DNA of 46,595 nucleotides from Mariniblastus sp. (GCA_011523945.1 WTFU01000080.1:1-46595), one strand, 5' to 3'. Numbered from the stretch's first letter, positions 1 through 8,997 are shown. A program made the numbers and translations. Notes: generated by a model not told the origin, from the letters alone.

Positions 1-654
1 ACACTTGATTGTGTTCAAAATGAAAATATTTTCACGTTCTAATTTGCAGGCTGTAAGGATTTTATCGAGCAGCTTTCCAGCTTCACCCACGAAAGGTTCC
101 CCGACCCGGTCCTCATCGGCCCCGGGAGCTTCGCCAACAAAGACAAGTCGCGCGTTGGGAGAGCCGACTCCAAAGACGGTTTGAGTTCTTTGGACCGCCA
201 GATCGCTACACTTTGTGCATTGTGAAATTTCACTTTGTAGAACGTTCAAGGCTGCTTGCCGTTCCTCGAGCGGCAGGCGACTCGATTCGCTAAAGTCTGT
301 CGGGGGAATGGTTGATGGCGTTGTTGGCGTGTTGTTCTTCGTCTCGTTGTAGCCTGGACGCGGAGCCTCATTGATTTCGTTGGCGGAGCGGGTGTGTTGA
401 GGAGCCGCGTAGTTTTTGGTCGAGGAGTTATCGGGGCTGGTCGCCGTGGCTGGAAGGGAAGCGGTAGTGTCAGCGCTGGTAGGCAGTTGACTCAAATCGA
501 GATTCGACTCATCGAAATTTTTGGGCAAGTGCGTTAATCCCGCGACCTGCAGGCTACGCAGGTGTTGCCCTAACAGCTTCGCCAAGTAAGCCTGGTTAAG
601 TGGCGAACTGTCCGTTTCACCCTGATTATTAGAAGGATTTCCAACTTCTGGCAT
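1..654 (-). CDS. Uracil-DNA glycosylase, family 4 (N-terminal part, runs off the left edge)
   Basis: An open frame of 218 codons starts at the ATG at 652-654 and continues past position 1 with no stop, so the C-terminal half is outside the window. Family 4 enzymes are Fe-S uracil-DNA glycosylases that remove uracil from DNA in base excision repair. The first pair of cluster cysteines is visible as QCTKC (Cys146, Cys149). It is followed by VFGVGSP and the active-site motif GEAPGADED at 174-182, then [16 protein letters not shown]. The first 130 or so residues are Ser/Thr/Pro/Asn-rich and look disordered; the catalytic domain begins near residue 131. No strong ribosome-binding site precedes the chosen ATG. 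It diverges from der. Confidence 0.9.
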   Translation of the reverse strand, partial: MPEVGNPSNNQGETDSSPLNQAYLAKLLGQHLRSLQVAGLTHLPKNFDESNLDLSQLPTSADTTASLPATATSPDNSSTKNYAAPQHTRSANEINEAPRPGYNETKNNTPTTPSTIPPTDFSESSRLPLEERQAALNVLQSEISQCTKCSDLAVQRTQTVFGVGSPNARLVFVGEAPGADEDRVGEPFVGEAGKLLDKILTACKLERENIFILNTIKC

Positions 655-730
655 TGATTGACCGTCTGAAACTGCTTTAACAATTGACAAAACGACATTA
701 TTGGAAAGAATCACTGGTCAGATGAAAAGT

Positions 731-758
731 AGCCTCCGGAGATTGGGGCTTTTTTTTG
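731..758 (+). terminator. Terminator-like hairpin upstream of der
   Basis: AGCCTC (731-736) pairs with GGGGCT (745-750), with one G-T pair and an 8-base loop, and eight T follow directly. It has the form of an intrinsic terminator reading rightward. No plus-strand gene lies to its left inside the window, since the glycosylase reads left, so it would sit in the der leader or end an unseen transcript. The stem is short and this could be chance. Confidence 0.3.
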
Positions 759-917
759 CGATTTGTCGACAAAATATTGCGATTTCACCTGTTTTGTAGC
801 CGCAACTCAAAGTTTGCGTTTCTTGAGTCTTCTTGCTTAAGGCAAAACCGCACTAATCTTCACGGTTCATTATTTTCCCTGTCCAGGCGATTTCGTCTGA
901 GTAACCCTGAGCAATCC

Positions 918-2279
918 ATGGCACTTCCTCAAGTTTCGATCATTGGTCGCCCAAATGTGGGCAAGTCCAGCATTTTCAATTGGCTGGCCGGCCGCCGCTT
1001 GGCCATTGTTGACGACATGGCGGGTGTGACTCGCGATCGCATGACTTTCATGCTTGAAGAGGACGGTCGCTATTTTGAGATCGTCGATACGGGTGGAATT
1101 GGTATTAATGATGTTGACCACCTCGATGAGGAAATTGAGACACAAATTGAGATCGGAATACAAGGTGCCGATTTGCTGATGTTCGTCGTTGATGTTCGCG
1201 ACGGTAAGGTTGCGTTGGACGAAAAAGTAACTCGGCGGCTTCGGGGGTTAGACAAGCCCGTTTTGATCGTTGCTAACAAATGCGATGGCGATAATTGGGA
1301 ATTAGAAGCGAATGATTTTTTCTCACTCGGATTTGGGAAACCGGTTTGTTGCAGTGCTAAAAATAATCGTCACAAAAAGGATTTAATTGCTGCAATTGTG
1401 AACCGGTTGCCGACGCAAGAGGAGGTCGATAAACGAGAAACCCGTCGCCCCGAAATGAAGTTCGCACTGGTTGGGCGGCGGAATGTCGGGAAGAGTACTT
1501 TCGTCAACAGTTTGGTGCAATCCGAGCGAATGATTGTCAGTGAGGTTGCTGGGACAACGCGAGACAGTGTCGATGTGCGTTTTGAGTTGGATGGTAAAAC
1601 GATGGTGGCGATCGACACACCGGGACTAAGACGCGGGAAAAGTGTGCGAACGGATATTGATTGGTACGGAACCCATCGGGCGCACCGAACGATTCGTCAC
1701 GCTGATGTGATATTGATGATGTTCGATTCCAGCAAGCGTATCAGCAAAGTAGACCGCCAGTTGTGCAGTTACATTGAGGCTGCCTACAAGCCGGTTATTT
1801 TTGTTGTCAATAAATGGGACCTAATGGCGGAACACATGGTAACGGAGCGTTGGGCAGATTATATCCACGACAATTTTTCAACGCTGTGGAATGCTCCGAT
1901 CGCCTTCGTCACGGGCAAAACGGGGCAAAACTGTAAACGTTTAATGAATCACGCCCAGATGCTGTATAAGCAATCACGGGCGCGGGTCGGTACTCCCCAG
2001 CTCAACCGAATTGTTAAGGAAGCCTTAATTAAACATCCGCCGCCAATGGCGTCTAATAAGAAACGGCCGAAGATTTATTATGCTGCACAAATCGGAATCG
2101 AACCTCCGACGATCATGTTGAAATGCAACAATCCTGAAGCATTTTCAAAAACATACCGCAGGTACTTACTAGGGGTTCTGCGAGATTCACTGGAGTTTGG
2201 CGAAGTCCCGATTCGCATGGTTCTTGAAAAAAGATCTTCTTCCGACCCGCATGAGTCAATCGAGGAATCGCTTCGGTAA
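918..2279 (+). CDS. der: GTPase Der (EngA), ribosome assembly
   Basis: A 453-residue protein with two consecutive GTPase domains and a C-terminal KH-like domain, the arrangement specific to Der/EngA, which is essential for maturation of the 50S subunit. Domain 1 has GRPNVGKS (10-17), DTGG (57-60) and NKCD (120-123). Domain 2 has GRRNVGKS (186-193), AGTTRD, DTPG (233-236) and NKWD (298-301). The KH-like part ends with GEVPIRMVLEKR. The frame is open upstream to 756, but those 54 codons do not resemble Der, and known Der proteins begin just before the first P-loop, so ATG 918 is the likely start. Length is normal. It is divergent from the uracil-DNA glycosylase and followed after 130 bases by purE. 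Confidence 0.96.
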   Translation: MALPQVSIIGRPNVGKSSIFNWLAGRRLAIVDDMAGVTRDRMTFMLEEDGRYFEIVDTGGIGINDVDHLDEEIETQIEIGIQGADLLMFVVDVRDGKVALDEKVTRRLRGLDKPVLIVANKCDGDNWELEANDFFSLGFGKPVCCSAKNNRHKKDLIAAIVNRLPTQEEVDKRETRRPEMKFALVGRRNVGKSTFVNSLVQSERMIVSEVAGTTRDSVDVRFELDGKTMVAIDTPGLRRGKSVRTDIDWYGTHRAHRTIRHADVILMMFDSSKRISKVDRQLCSYIEAAYKPVIFVVNKWDLMAEHMVTERWADYIHDNFSTLWNAPIAFVTGKTGQNCKRLMNHAQMLYKQSRARVGTPQLNRIVKEALIKHPPPMASNKKRPKIYYAAQIGIEPPTIMLKCNNPEAFSKTYRRYLLGVLRDSLEFGEVPIRMVLEKRSSSDPHESIEESLR

Positions 2280-2409
2280 AACGGGGGTGTCACGGGATCT
2301 TGGTCGCGTGATTTTTTGGCTCTTACGCCGACTTAACATCTCGCCGAAACTCGATAAAATGGCTGCTTTGAAACTGGCTTAATTTCTACAATTACAGGCG
2401 AGAGATAAG

Positions 2410-2925
2410 ATGGGAACTCCAAGAGTTGGTATTTTAATGGGCAGCGACAGTGACTGGCCAAAAATTAAGAAGGTTGCGGTAGCACTTGAAGAATTCGGAA
2501 TCGAGTACGAAGTCAATGTTATGAGCGCTCATCGCACTCCTCATGCAGTGGCGGAGTATGCAACCGGTGCTGAAGAGCGAGGGATTGGTGTTATTATTGC
2601 GGCGGCGGGCGGTGCAGCTCACCTCGCCGGTGTTGTCGCGGCTCACACCGTTTTGCCCGTGATCGGAATTCCTGTGCCTACGGCAGATCTCGGTGGTATG
2701 GATTCGCTGTTGGCAACGGTTCAAATGCCTGGGGATGTACCTGTAGCTTCGATGGCAGTTGGCATGGGCGGTCCACGCAATGCCGGTCTATTTGCCGTGC
2801 AGATTCTAGCAACGGGTGACCCTGAGTTGCGGGCAGCTTTCCATACGTTCAAAAAGGAACTCGTTGGCAAAATTGAAACGAAGAATGCCAACTTTAAGGC
2901 TTCTTTAAGTGAATCAAACGGATAA
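2410..2925 (+). CDS. purE: N5-carboxyaminoimidazole ribonucleotide mutase (PurE, class I)
   Basis: A 171-residue protein with the class I PurE signatures GSDSDWP (11-17), SAHRTP (39-44) and AAGGAAHLAGVVAAHT (65-80). It converts N5-CAIR to CAIR in purine synthesis. Length matches the usual 160-175 residues. The partner purK is not next to it. The upstream base run GGCGAGAGATAAG carries a weak ribosome-binding site before ATG 2410. mtnA follows after 71 bases on the same strand, so co-transcription is possible but not shown. Confidence 0.95.
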   Translation: MGTPRVGILMGSDSDWPKIKKVAVALEEFGIEYEVNVMSAHRTPHAVAEYATGAEERGIGVIIAAAGGAAHLAGVVAAHTVLPVIGIPVPTADLGGMDSLLATVQMPGDVPVASMAVGMGGPRNAGLFAVQILATGDPELRAAFHTFKKELVGKIETKNANFKASLSESNG

Positions 2926-2996
2926 ATCTTCCTTGTCAGCTTTCGCTTTGTATGGGCTGACCGGTTGGATCTTGTTTGCGACAGGACGGGTGAAAA

Positions 2997-4064
2997 ATGA
3001 CCGAGACGACAAACGTTGAAACGATGATCTGGCAGGGCGACGTATCGGGTTGCCTTGACATGATCGACCAGACGAAGCTTCCGACGGAGATGGTTCGGGT
3101 CGAGTGTGAGGACGTGGAAACGGTTTGGGAAGCAATCAAAATGCTGCGCGTTCGTGGTGCCCCTGCAATCGGAATCGCGGCAGCTTACGGAGTGGTCTTG
3201 GGGCTTCAATCAGCGGAAGAAGGTGAAGAGGCCTTCTTCTCGCGATTGAACGAGGTGGTTGATTATCTTGCGACCAGTCGCCCAACGGCGGTGAATCTGT
3301 TTTGGGCGTTAGATCGAATGCGTCGTTTGGCTGAGCAGGAGCGAGCGAACTTTGCCGGCGGCGAACAGCTTCGTGAGTCTTTGCTGACAGAGGCAAAGGC
3401 CATTCATGACGAGGATCGGCAAATGTGCCACGCGATCGGCGGGCATGGCGCTGATTTGTTAAAAGGCGTAGAAGGAGTTTTGACTCACTGCAATGCCGGA
3501 GGGTTGGCAACGGCGGAATACGGAACGGCGCTGTCTGTGTTTTTTACAGCCCAGGATCGAGGGCAACCTCTCCATGTATACGTCGATGAAACTCGACCTC
3601 TTCTTCAGGGGGCTAGATTGACGTCGTGGGAGTTGATGCAGCGAGGAATTAGGGCGACGTTAATATGTGACTCAATGGCCGCGCAGGTAATGCGGGAGGG
3701 GCGGGTGCAAGCAATCGTCACAGGTGCTGACCGTATCGCCGCCAACGGAGATTCTGCGAATAAAATTGGAACTTATTCCTTGGCGGTTTTGGCTCGGGCT
3801 CACGGCATTCCGTTTTATATTGCGGCGCCGAGTTCTACCTTCGATCTAATGCTTGAGTCCGGCGAGCAGATTCCTATCGAGGAACGGGGCTCAAAAGAAA
3901 TTACGCATGGGTTTGGTCGCCAGACTGCCCCGGACGGCGTCGAAGTTTATAACCCGGCTTTTGATGTAACGCCCGCTGACTACATCCACGCGATCATTAC
4001 TGAGAAAGGGGTGATCAATCCTGTAAACCGAGAAACTATCGATCATGTGCTGGGAGTTGTTTAG
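2997..4064 (+). CDS. mtnA: S-methyl-5-thioribose-1-phosphate isomerase
   Basis: A 355-residue aldose-ketose isomerase of the methionine salvage pathway, converting methylthioribose-1-phosphate to methylthioribulose-1-phosphate. Motifs are RGAPAIGIAAAYG (53-65), the catalytic cysteine in THCNAGGLAT (Cys165), ICDSMAA, and the catalytic aspartate in GADRIAANGDSANKIGTY (Asp245). These separate MtnA from eIF2B subunits, which share the fold. The C-terminal PAFDVTPADYIHAIITEKG is also typical. Length is normal and the ATG lies shortly after a purine-rich stretch. No other salvage gene lies next to it. Confidence 0.95.
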   Translation: MTETTNVETMIWQGDVSGCLDMIDQTKLPTEMVRVECEDVETVWEAIKMLRVRGAPAIGIAAAYGVVLGLQSAEEGEEAFFSRLNEVVDYLATSRPTAVNLFWALDRMRRLAEQERANFAGGEQLRESLLTEAKAIHDEDRQMCHAIGGHGADLLKGVEGVLTHCNAGGLATAEYGTALSVFFTAQDRGQPLHVYVDETRPLLQGARLTSWELMQRGIRATLICDSMAAQVMREGRVQAIVTGADRIAANGDSANKIGTYSLAVLARAHGIPFYIAAPSSTFDLMLESGEQIPIEERGSKEITHGFGRQTAPDGVEVYNPAFDVTPADYIHAIITEKGVINPVNRETIDHVLGVV

Positions 4065-4097
4065 CCGGATTTATTTAGCTAACGGTGCAAGTTGGGG

Positions 4098-4946
4098 TTA
4101 GGACTTTGGTTTCGTTGCTCTGGTTCCAATAAACACATTGATCATCGAGCTAAGTTTATCGTTGTCTCCCCATCCGTCTTCAAAAAATCCAGTCATTTCA
4201 AATCCGGCTTTTAGTTGCAGGCCGATCAAATCCTCGAGGCTATGGCCAAATTCAACGGGACGGTCGGGGCCAAGTAGTTTTTTTCGTGTTTCTTCCGGTA
4301 AGTCAAAATCGCAATACGGAATTTGATGTCGAACTTCAAATTTCCCACGATCTAGTTTTGCCGCATCAAAAATGTAATAAACTGGGTTGATGAATCCAAC
4401 AATCAGCGATCCGCCTGGTTTGAGGACGCGAAAGCACTCATTCCAAATCTCTTCGACGGTGGGGCAAAAGCAGGTGGCGCACGGGCTAATAATTAGGTCG
4501 AATTTTTCATTCTCAAAACAGCTGAGATCGCGCATGTCACCTTGCGCGGTGTTCAGAGTCAGATTTTCGCGCTCGGCAATCTCAAGATCGCGTTGCAATT
4601 GAATTTCACTTAAGTCAAACACTGTCACTTTCGCGCCCGCAGCAGCAAGGATTGGCCCCTGTTGTCCTCCCCCGCCCGCAAGGCAGAGGACTGATTGCCC
4701 TTTAATTGACGCGAGCCACGGGTCGGGAACTGGACGAGTTGGTGTTACCCTGATTCTGAATTCTGAGTTGCGAGCCTTTTCTATTTGCTCCGGTGTCATG
4801 CCGCGGTAGTACTTGTCTCCTGCAGCCGCCATTTTATTCCAGGCAGTTTGATTGTATTTAATGGCGTCGATGAGATCGCTCCGGGTCGTGGATTGGTTGA
4901 GCAATTGAATGCCTGACGGATCGGTCGCAACCAACCCACCTTGCAA
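4098..4946 (-). CDS. Class I SAM-dependent methyltransferase
   Basis: Up to 282 residues with a Rossmann-type methyltransferase core. Motif I is VLCLAGGGGQQGPILAAAG (86-104), with an acidic strand end in VTVFDLSEIQLQ (Asp111), then QGDMRDL and FRVLKPGGSLIVGF. The substrate cannot be read from the sequence. The family has many small-molecule and quinone-type members, and a Cys-containing SPCATCFCP loop replaces the usual post-motif segment. The first possible start is a TTG at 4946 and no good ribosome-binding site is seen. Related proteins often begin close to the YNQTAWNKM segment at residue 31, so the true start may be further in. It converges with mtnA. Confidence 0.85.
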   Translation of the reverse strand: MQGGLVATDPSGIQLLNQSTTRSDLIDAIKYNQTAWNKMAAAGDKYYRGMTPEQIEKARNSEFRIRVTPTRPVPDPWLASIKGQSVLCLAGGGGQQGPILAAAGAKVTVFDLSEIQLQRDLEIAERENLTLNTAQGDMRDLSCFENEKFDLIISPCATCFCPTVEEIWNECFRVLKPGGSLIVGFINPVYYIFDAAKLDRGKFEVRHQIPYCDFDLPEETRKKLLGPDRPVEFGHSLEDLIGLQLKAGFEMTGFFEDGWGDNDKLSSMINVFIGTRATKPKS

Positions 4947-5240
4947 AACACGATTGTAGCCGATGGGGGATCAGTTGCACTATTGAGCTCGTGACTCATC
5001 TAGGCGGTTTATTCAAATTTGTTTTGAGACTTTGTCATTCGATTGTCTATATTCAACTCGTAAAACTGCTAACAATCGAATCGGGGGATTGCTCAAAAGT
5101 TGGCAAATCGAGACGCCCTCAGCGCGGTGCTGGAAAATTTAGTATCAAATCACTAACCTATGAAGGTCGTCGTAGTAGGTCTAATGGCAGGGCGTTCGAT
5201 ATATTTTGTTGCGGTTTCAATAAAAACATAGGGTGATGAT
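4947..5240. other. Intergenic region upstream of the M28 peptidase gene
   Basis: About 290 bases between the divergent methyltransferase and M28 peptidase genes, presumably holding both promoters. An 81-codon frame on the plus strand (4991-5236) starts with GTG and has no recognisable family, composition or ribosome-binding site, so I do not call it. I see no convincing hairpin. Confidence 0.5.
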
Positions 5241-6770
5241 ATGGTTTCTCATGTTGGACTGGCGGGCAAATTGTGTTTGTTTGCACTGGGAATTTTTGTT
5301 TCCGCGGGAATGTTCTGTACGTCGGTTTGGGGGCAATATTCCCCACCTTCACCTCCGCCTGCTGATTTAAAAGCAGGGTATGACTCGATGACGATCGAGC
5401 AGGCAAAAGAATGGTTAGGGATTCTGGCAGGTCCGAAATTTGAAGGGAGAGGTACAGGTCAACCCGGGTACGCGAAAGCCGCTCACTGGGTTGCCGGGAA
5501 GCTTGCCGAATTTGGCCTTGAGCCGATTGGAAATAACGGAACGTATTTTCAAATGTTGCCAATGAAACGTCGGATGCCAATGCTGGAGGAGTGTTTTATT
5601 TCCGGTCCGGAAGGACTGAAGATTGAAGCCGTTGGAAATATGGGGTTCGAACGATACTCTGATGACCAGGAGCTAACGGGTCCTGTTGTATTTATTAATT
5701 TCTCCGGTCCCAATACGGGAATTCCACAGGGAACCCAGTTGCGGGATAAGATCGTATTTTATTTTGCCGATGCCGCGGCATCGCGATCGGCTGCAATGCA
5801 AATTGCGCGTCAGAGGCCCTTGGGGGCGATACGTGTTATTAAGGACGAACCCAAGTCCATTTCGCAGTTGGTGCGAGAAGGGGTTCCTAATCGCGTTTCA
5901 GGGATTTCGGGCACCATCAAAGTTGAAGCAGCGAAGTCATTAATTAGAGGACTGGGGGGAAAGCCACGCTGGATCAACCCGGTAGATGCGCCTGGGGTTA
6001 CGGTCTATCAACCCGAAGAGACGAAGGATGGAGTTCCTCAAGAGATTACGATCCGCATGAGGTATCGAGAAGAGCAGGCGGCCGTTCCCAATGTTGTTGC
6101 CTGGCTGGAGGGGTCCGATCCAGAATTAAAGAATGAGTACGTTGTTCTCGGATCTCATCTTGATCATCTAGGGATTCGGGGTGGGCAGGTTTACCCGGGG
6201 GCTGATGATAATGGATCAGGATCGACGGCGGTTTTGAGTATTGCCAAGGCGTTTGCGATGAATCCAGTGCGGCCCAAACGGAGTGTTCTGTTTATTTGGT
6301 TTGCTGCGGAAGAAATTGGCTTAGTTGGCTCTAAGCACTATTGCGATAACCCAACCAAGCCGCTTGAAGACATGATCTGTATGTTCAATATCGACATGGT
6401 TGGGAGGAACGAGGAAACCAAAGACGAAACCTCAGAAGAAAACGAGGGTAGTATCCACCTTGTTGGTAGTCAAAAGGGCGAGACGGACATTCATGACATC
6501 GTTCTTAAAGCCAATGAGTCAGTCGGTTTTCGTTTCGAGTTGGATCAGGAGGATGTTTGGAACCGAAGTGATCAAATCAACTTTTTCCAAAAAGGTGTTC
6601 CCGTCTCCTTTTTGTTTGGCGGATTTCACCCTGATTATCACCGTCCATCGGACAAGGTGGGGGATATTAATTTTAAGAAATTAGTGTCCGCTGCGAAGCT
6701 GTACTATTTGGCTGTCAATCTCGCCAGCGAGCACGGTCCGTTTGAGATGAAGACCCAGACTGGAAAATAG
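5241..6770 (+). CDS. Secreted M28-family zinc aminopeptidase
   Basis: A 509-residue exported metallopeptidase. Residues 1-31 form a signal peptide ending near SVWG-Q. The zinc-site residues of peptidase family M28 are present: His306 in GSHLDH, Asp322 in GADDNGSG, Glu357/Glu358 in AAEE, Asp385 in FNIDMVG, and His467 in HPDYHRPSDK. The stretch between about 140 and 270 fits a protease-associated (PA) insert. Members release N-terminal amino acids from peptides outside the cytoplasm; the preferred residue cannot be told. The ATG follows GGGTGATGAT. A hairpin terminator lies 30 bases after the stop, so the gene appears to be transcribed alone. Confidence 0.92.
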   Translation: MVSHVGLAGKLCLFALGIFVSAGMFCTSVWGQYSPPSPPPADLKAGYDSMTIEQAKEWLGILAGPKFEGRGTGQPGYAKAAHWVAGKLAEFGLEPIGNNGTYFQMLPMKRRMPMLEECFISGPEGLKIEAVGNMGFERYSDDQELTGPVVFINFSGPNTGIPQGTQLRDKIVFYFADAAASRSAAMQIARQRPLGAIRVIKDEPKSISQLVREGVPNRVSGISGTIKVEAAKSLIRGLGGKPRWINPVDAPGVTVYQPEETKDGVPQEITIRMRYREEQAAVPNVVAWLEGSDPELKNEYVVLGSHLDHLGIRGGQVYPGADDNGSGSTAVLSIAKAFAMNPVRPKRSVLFIWFAAEEIGLVGSKHYCDNPTKPLEDMICMFNIDMVGRNEETKDETSEENEGSIHLVGSQKGETDIHDIVLKANESVGFRFELDQEDVWNRSDQINFFQKGVPVSFLFGGFHPDYHRPSDKVGDINFKKLVSAAKLYYLAVNLASEHGPFEMKTQTGK

Positions 6771-6800
6771 GCTCTCTCCGGTTGAATCAAGAAGACTCTT

Positions 6801-6833
6801 AAAAAGGGGGCTTGAGTGAGTCCCCTTTTTGTT
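6801..6833 (+). terminator. Intrinsic terminator of the M28 peptidase gene
   Basis: AAAAAGGGG (6801-6809) pairs perfectly with CCCCTTTTT (6822-6830) around a 12-base loop, and a T-rich tract follows. It begins 30 bases after the peptidase stop codon. Confidence 0.85.
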
Positions 6834-7343
6834 TGTAATGGCAAGGCAATTCGCTGAATCATTGCGTTGCCGCCTGCCTTTCGGGGTAATCGCCTACCGA
6901 AAGTGGGCGCGGGCGAGACTTGTCCAAGAAGCCTTGCCGGTCGTATGGAAGTAATGCTGGTCGGTTCAAAGCAATCGAGTTCGCTGGATCGATTCATAGC
7001 CTGTCATAGTCTGATGAAATCTAATTTATATATTGCCCGCGGCTCGTGTTGGAAATCTTGAGGACTTTAAGGCTTGTTTAGTGTGGCCAAGGAGTGCCGT
7101 GTTTGGCATATTCGGGCGGGCCGAATTTCAGTCGCTTGCCGGGGACGCGGGAATGCTTCACCATTCAAAATGATGTTGGCTTAAAGGGCAATTCCATCAA
7201 CTCGCTGTTAGAAAACGTCCAGATGGGCTAAAATGTCGACGGTTCTGTCCCCTAATTAATTCAGAAATACGTAGATTGGAAATAGTCTCAACTGTGAGTT
7301 TGACGGTTGGGGTTCCACTTAACGTAAAACAAGGAGAATTCGA
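6834..7343. other. Long intergenic region before gnd, with nested inverted repeats
   Basis: About 510 bases with no confident gene. Two adjacent hairpins are visible. The first is 6840-6850 with 6861-6871 (11 bp, one mismatch). The second is CTTTCGG 6878-6884 with CCGAAAG 6897-6903. GGCAAGGC at 6840-6847 also matches GCCTTGCC at 6931-6938, which could close a larger fold around the second hairpin. A 28-codon frame on the minus strand (7078-7164) is weak. The gnd promoter should lie in the right part. Confidence 0.5.
7331..7337 (+). promoter_or_regulatory. Ribosome-binding site fixing a TTG start for gnd
   Basis: AAGGAGA ends six bases before the TTG at 7344. No ATG or GTG is placed as well, and the protein alignment of the family begins right here, so gnd is read from TTG. 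Confidence 0.85.
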
Positions 7344-8795
7344 TTGTCTGACGCGGATATTGGTTTGATCGGTCTTGCGGTCATGGGAGAAAATTTAGTT
7401 CTCAACATGGCGAGCAATGGATACAACGTTGTAGTTTACAATCGAACGACTTCGAAAGTCGATGAGTTTCTGGCGGGACGGGCGGCAGGAAAAACGATTG
7501 GGGGCGCTCACTCGCTAGAAGAGCTCTGTTCAAAATTGGCGAGACCGCGTCGATTGATGATCATGGTGAAAGCGGGCGCAGCGGTCGACAAAGTGATCGA
7601 TGGGTTGCTGCCGTATCTCGATGAAGGGGATATCGTAATCGATGGTGGAAATAGTGAATTTCCCGATAGCATCCGCCGGACGGATGATCTAGCGGCACGT
7701 GGCATTCTCTTTATCGGAACGGGCGTTTCCGGAGGAGAGGAAGGTGCGTTGAAGGGGCCAAGTATTATGCCGGGTGGCAATCCCGAAGCATGGCCGCACG
7801 TCAAGCCCATATTTCAATCAATCGCGGCCAAGACAGACGCCGGCGAGCCATGTTGTGAGTGGGTTGGCCGGGGAGGTGCTGGGCATTTCGTGAAAATGGT
7901 TCACAACGGAATCGAATACGGCGATATGCAAATGATTTGCGAGACCTATCAGATGATGAAGGATGGTCTCGGCATGTCAAATCAACAGATGCACGATGTC
8001 TTTTCAAAATGGAATGGGGGGGTGCTGGATAGTTATTTGATTGAAATCACACGCGACATTCTTGGATTTGTCGATGAAGACGGCACGTCAACCGTCGATG
8101 TGATTCTTGACAAAGCTGGGCAAAAGGGGACTGGAAAATGGACCGCAATTTCAGCACTTGATGTGGGGCAGCCGTTAACGTTGATTGGTGAGGCGGTTTT
8201 CGCTCGTTGCCTTTCTGCATTAAAAGAAGAGCGAGTGAGTGCTTCCAAAGTTCTGAAAGGACCGGATTCAAAATTTGATGGCGACGCCGAAGCGTTGGTA
8301 CATGATCTTGAGCAGGCGCTTTACGCTTCGAAAATTGTTTCCTATGCCCAAGGCTACCAATTAATGCGGGCAATTTCTGATGAGAAAGATTGGGAACTGA
8401 ATTACGGTGCAATTGCGTTGATGTGGCGTGGTGGTTGCATTATCCGTTCTGCTTTTTTAGGGAACATCCGGGATGCGTTTGAAAAAGATGCCGGGTTAAC
8501 GAATCTGCTTCTTGATCCATTTTTTGAATCGGCGGTCGAGAATGCTCAATCATCATGGCGAAGAGTAGTGGCAACTGCCGCGACACTTGGAATTCCGATG
8601 CCCGCAATTAGCTCGGCGTTAGCCTATTTTGATGGTTACCGAACCGAGCGTTTACCGGCAAATTTATTGCAGGCTCAAAGGGACTATTTTGGCGCCCACA
8701 CCTACGAACGAACGGACCGTCCGCGAGGTGAGTATTTTCATACGAACTGGACTGGTCGAGGCGGTACAACAGCCTCGTCAACCTACAACGCCTAA
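7344..8795 (+). CDS. gnd: 6-phosphogluconate dehydrogenase, decarboxylating
   Basis: A 483-residue enzyme of the oxidative pentose phosphate pathway; it oxidises 6-phosphogluconate to ribulose-5-phosphate and CO2 with NADP. The N-terminal dinucleotide motif is GLIGLAVMGENLVLNM (7-22) followed by VVYNRT. The substrate and catalytic segments are GTGVSGGEEGAL and GHFVKMVHNGIEYGDMQ, the latter with the catalytic lysine. GQKGTGKWT and the C-terminal RTERLPANLLQAQRDYFGAH tail mark the long dimeric form. The start is TTG with a strong ribosome-binding site. zwf follows about 200 bases on, so both dehydrogenases of the pathway are neighbours; the 6-phosphogluconolactonase gene is not in the window. 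Confidence 0.96.
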   Translation: MSDADIGLIGLAVMGENLVLNMASNGYNVVVYNRTTSKVDEFLAGRAAGKTIGGAHSLEELCSKLARPRRLMIMVKAGAAVDKVIDGLLPYLDEGDIVIDGGNSEFPDSIRRTDDLAARGILFIGTGVSGGEEGALKGPSIMPGGNPEAWPHVKPIFQSIAAKTDAGEPCCEWVGRGGAGHFVKMVHNGIEYGDMQMICETYQMMKDGLGMSNQQMHDVFSKWNGGVLDSYLIEITRDILGFVDEDGTSTVDVILDKAGQKGTGKWTAISALDVGQPLTLIGEAVFARCLSALKEERVSASKVLKGPDSKFDGDAEALVHDLEQALYASKIVSYAQGYQLMRAISDEKDWELNYGAIALMWRGGCIIRSAFLGNIRDAFEKDAGLTNLLLDPFFESAVENAQSSWRRVVATAATLGIPMPAISSALAYFDGYRTERLPANLLQAQRDYFGAHTYERTDRPRGEYFHTNWTGRGGTTASSTYNA

Positions 8796-8943
8796 TCGTT
8801 TAGCTCTCGTTTACGGAGTGCGTGAATGTCGATTCGGTGGCTGCAGTGGTTAGTTACATTGAAGCCGAAAAATTTACCGGGATAGACAGCTTTGCTGCGT
8901 AAATTGAATGTTGGGCAATCGCTTAGTGTCTTGATGAACACTT

Positions 8944-8973
8944 CAGATCTTTTTAAGTCAGATCTTTTTGAGT
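8944..8973 (+). repeat. Tandem 15-base duplication in the zwf leader
   Basis: CAGATCTTTTTAAGT (8944-8958) is followed at once by CAGATCTTTTTGAGT (8959-8973), identical at 14 of 15 positions. It ends 24 bases before the zwf ATG, in the likely 5' untranslated region. Confidence 0.9.
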
Positions 8974-8997
8974 CAAACCATTTTTGGATATTGTTGG

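Noticed and set aside
756..917. N-terminal extension of Der by 54 residues
   Set aside because: It starts with TTG right after a T run, is unlike Der, and family proteins begin at the ATG at 918.
4991..5236. 81-codon plus-strand frame before the M28 gene
   Set aside because: No family features, no ribosome-binding site, irregular composition; probably promoter DNA.
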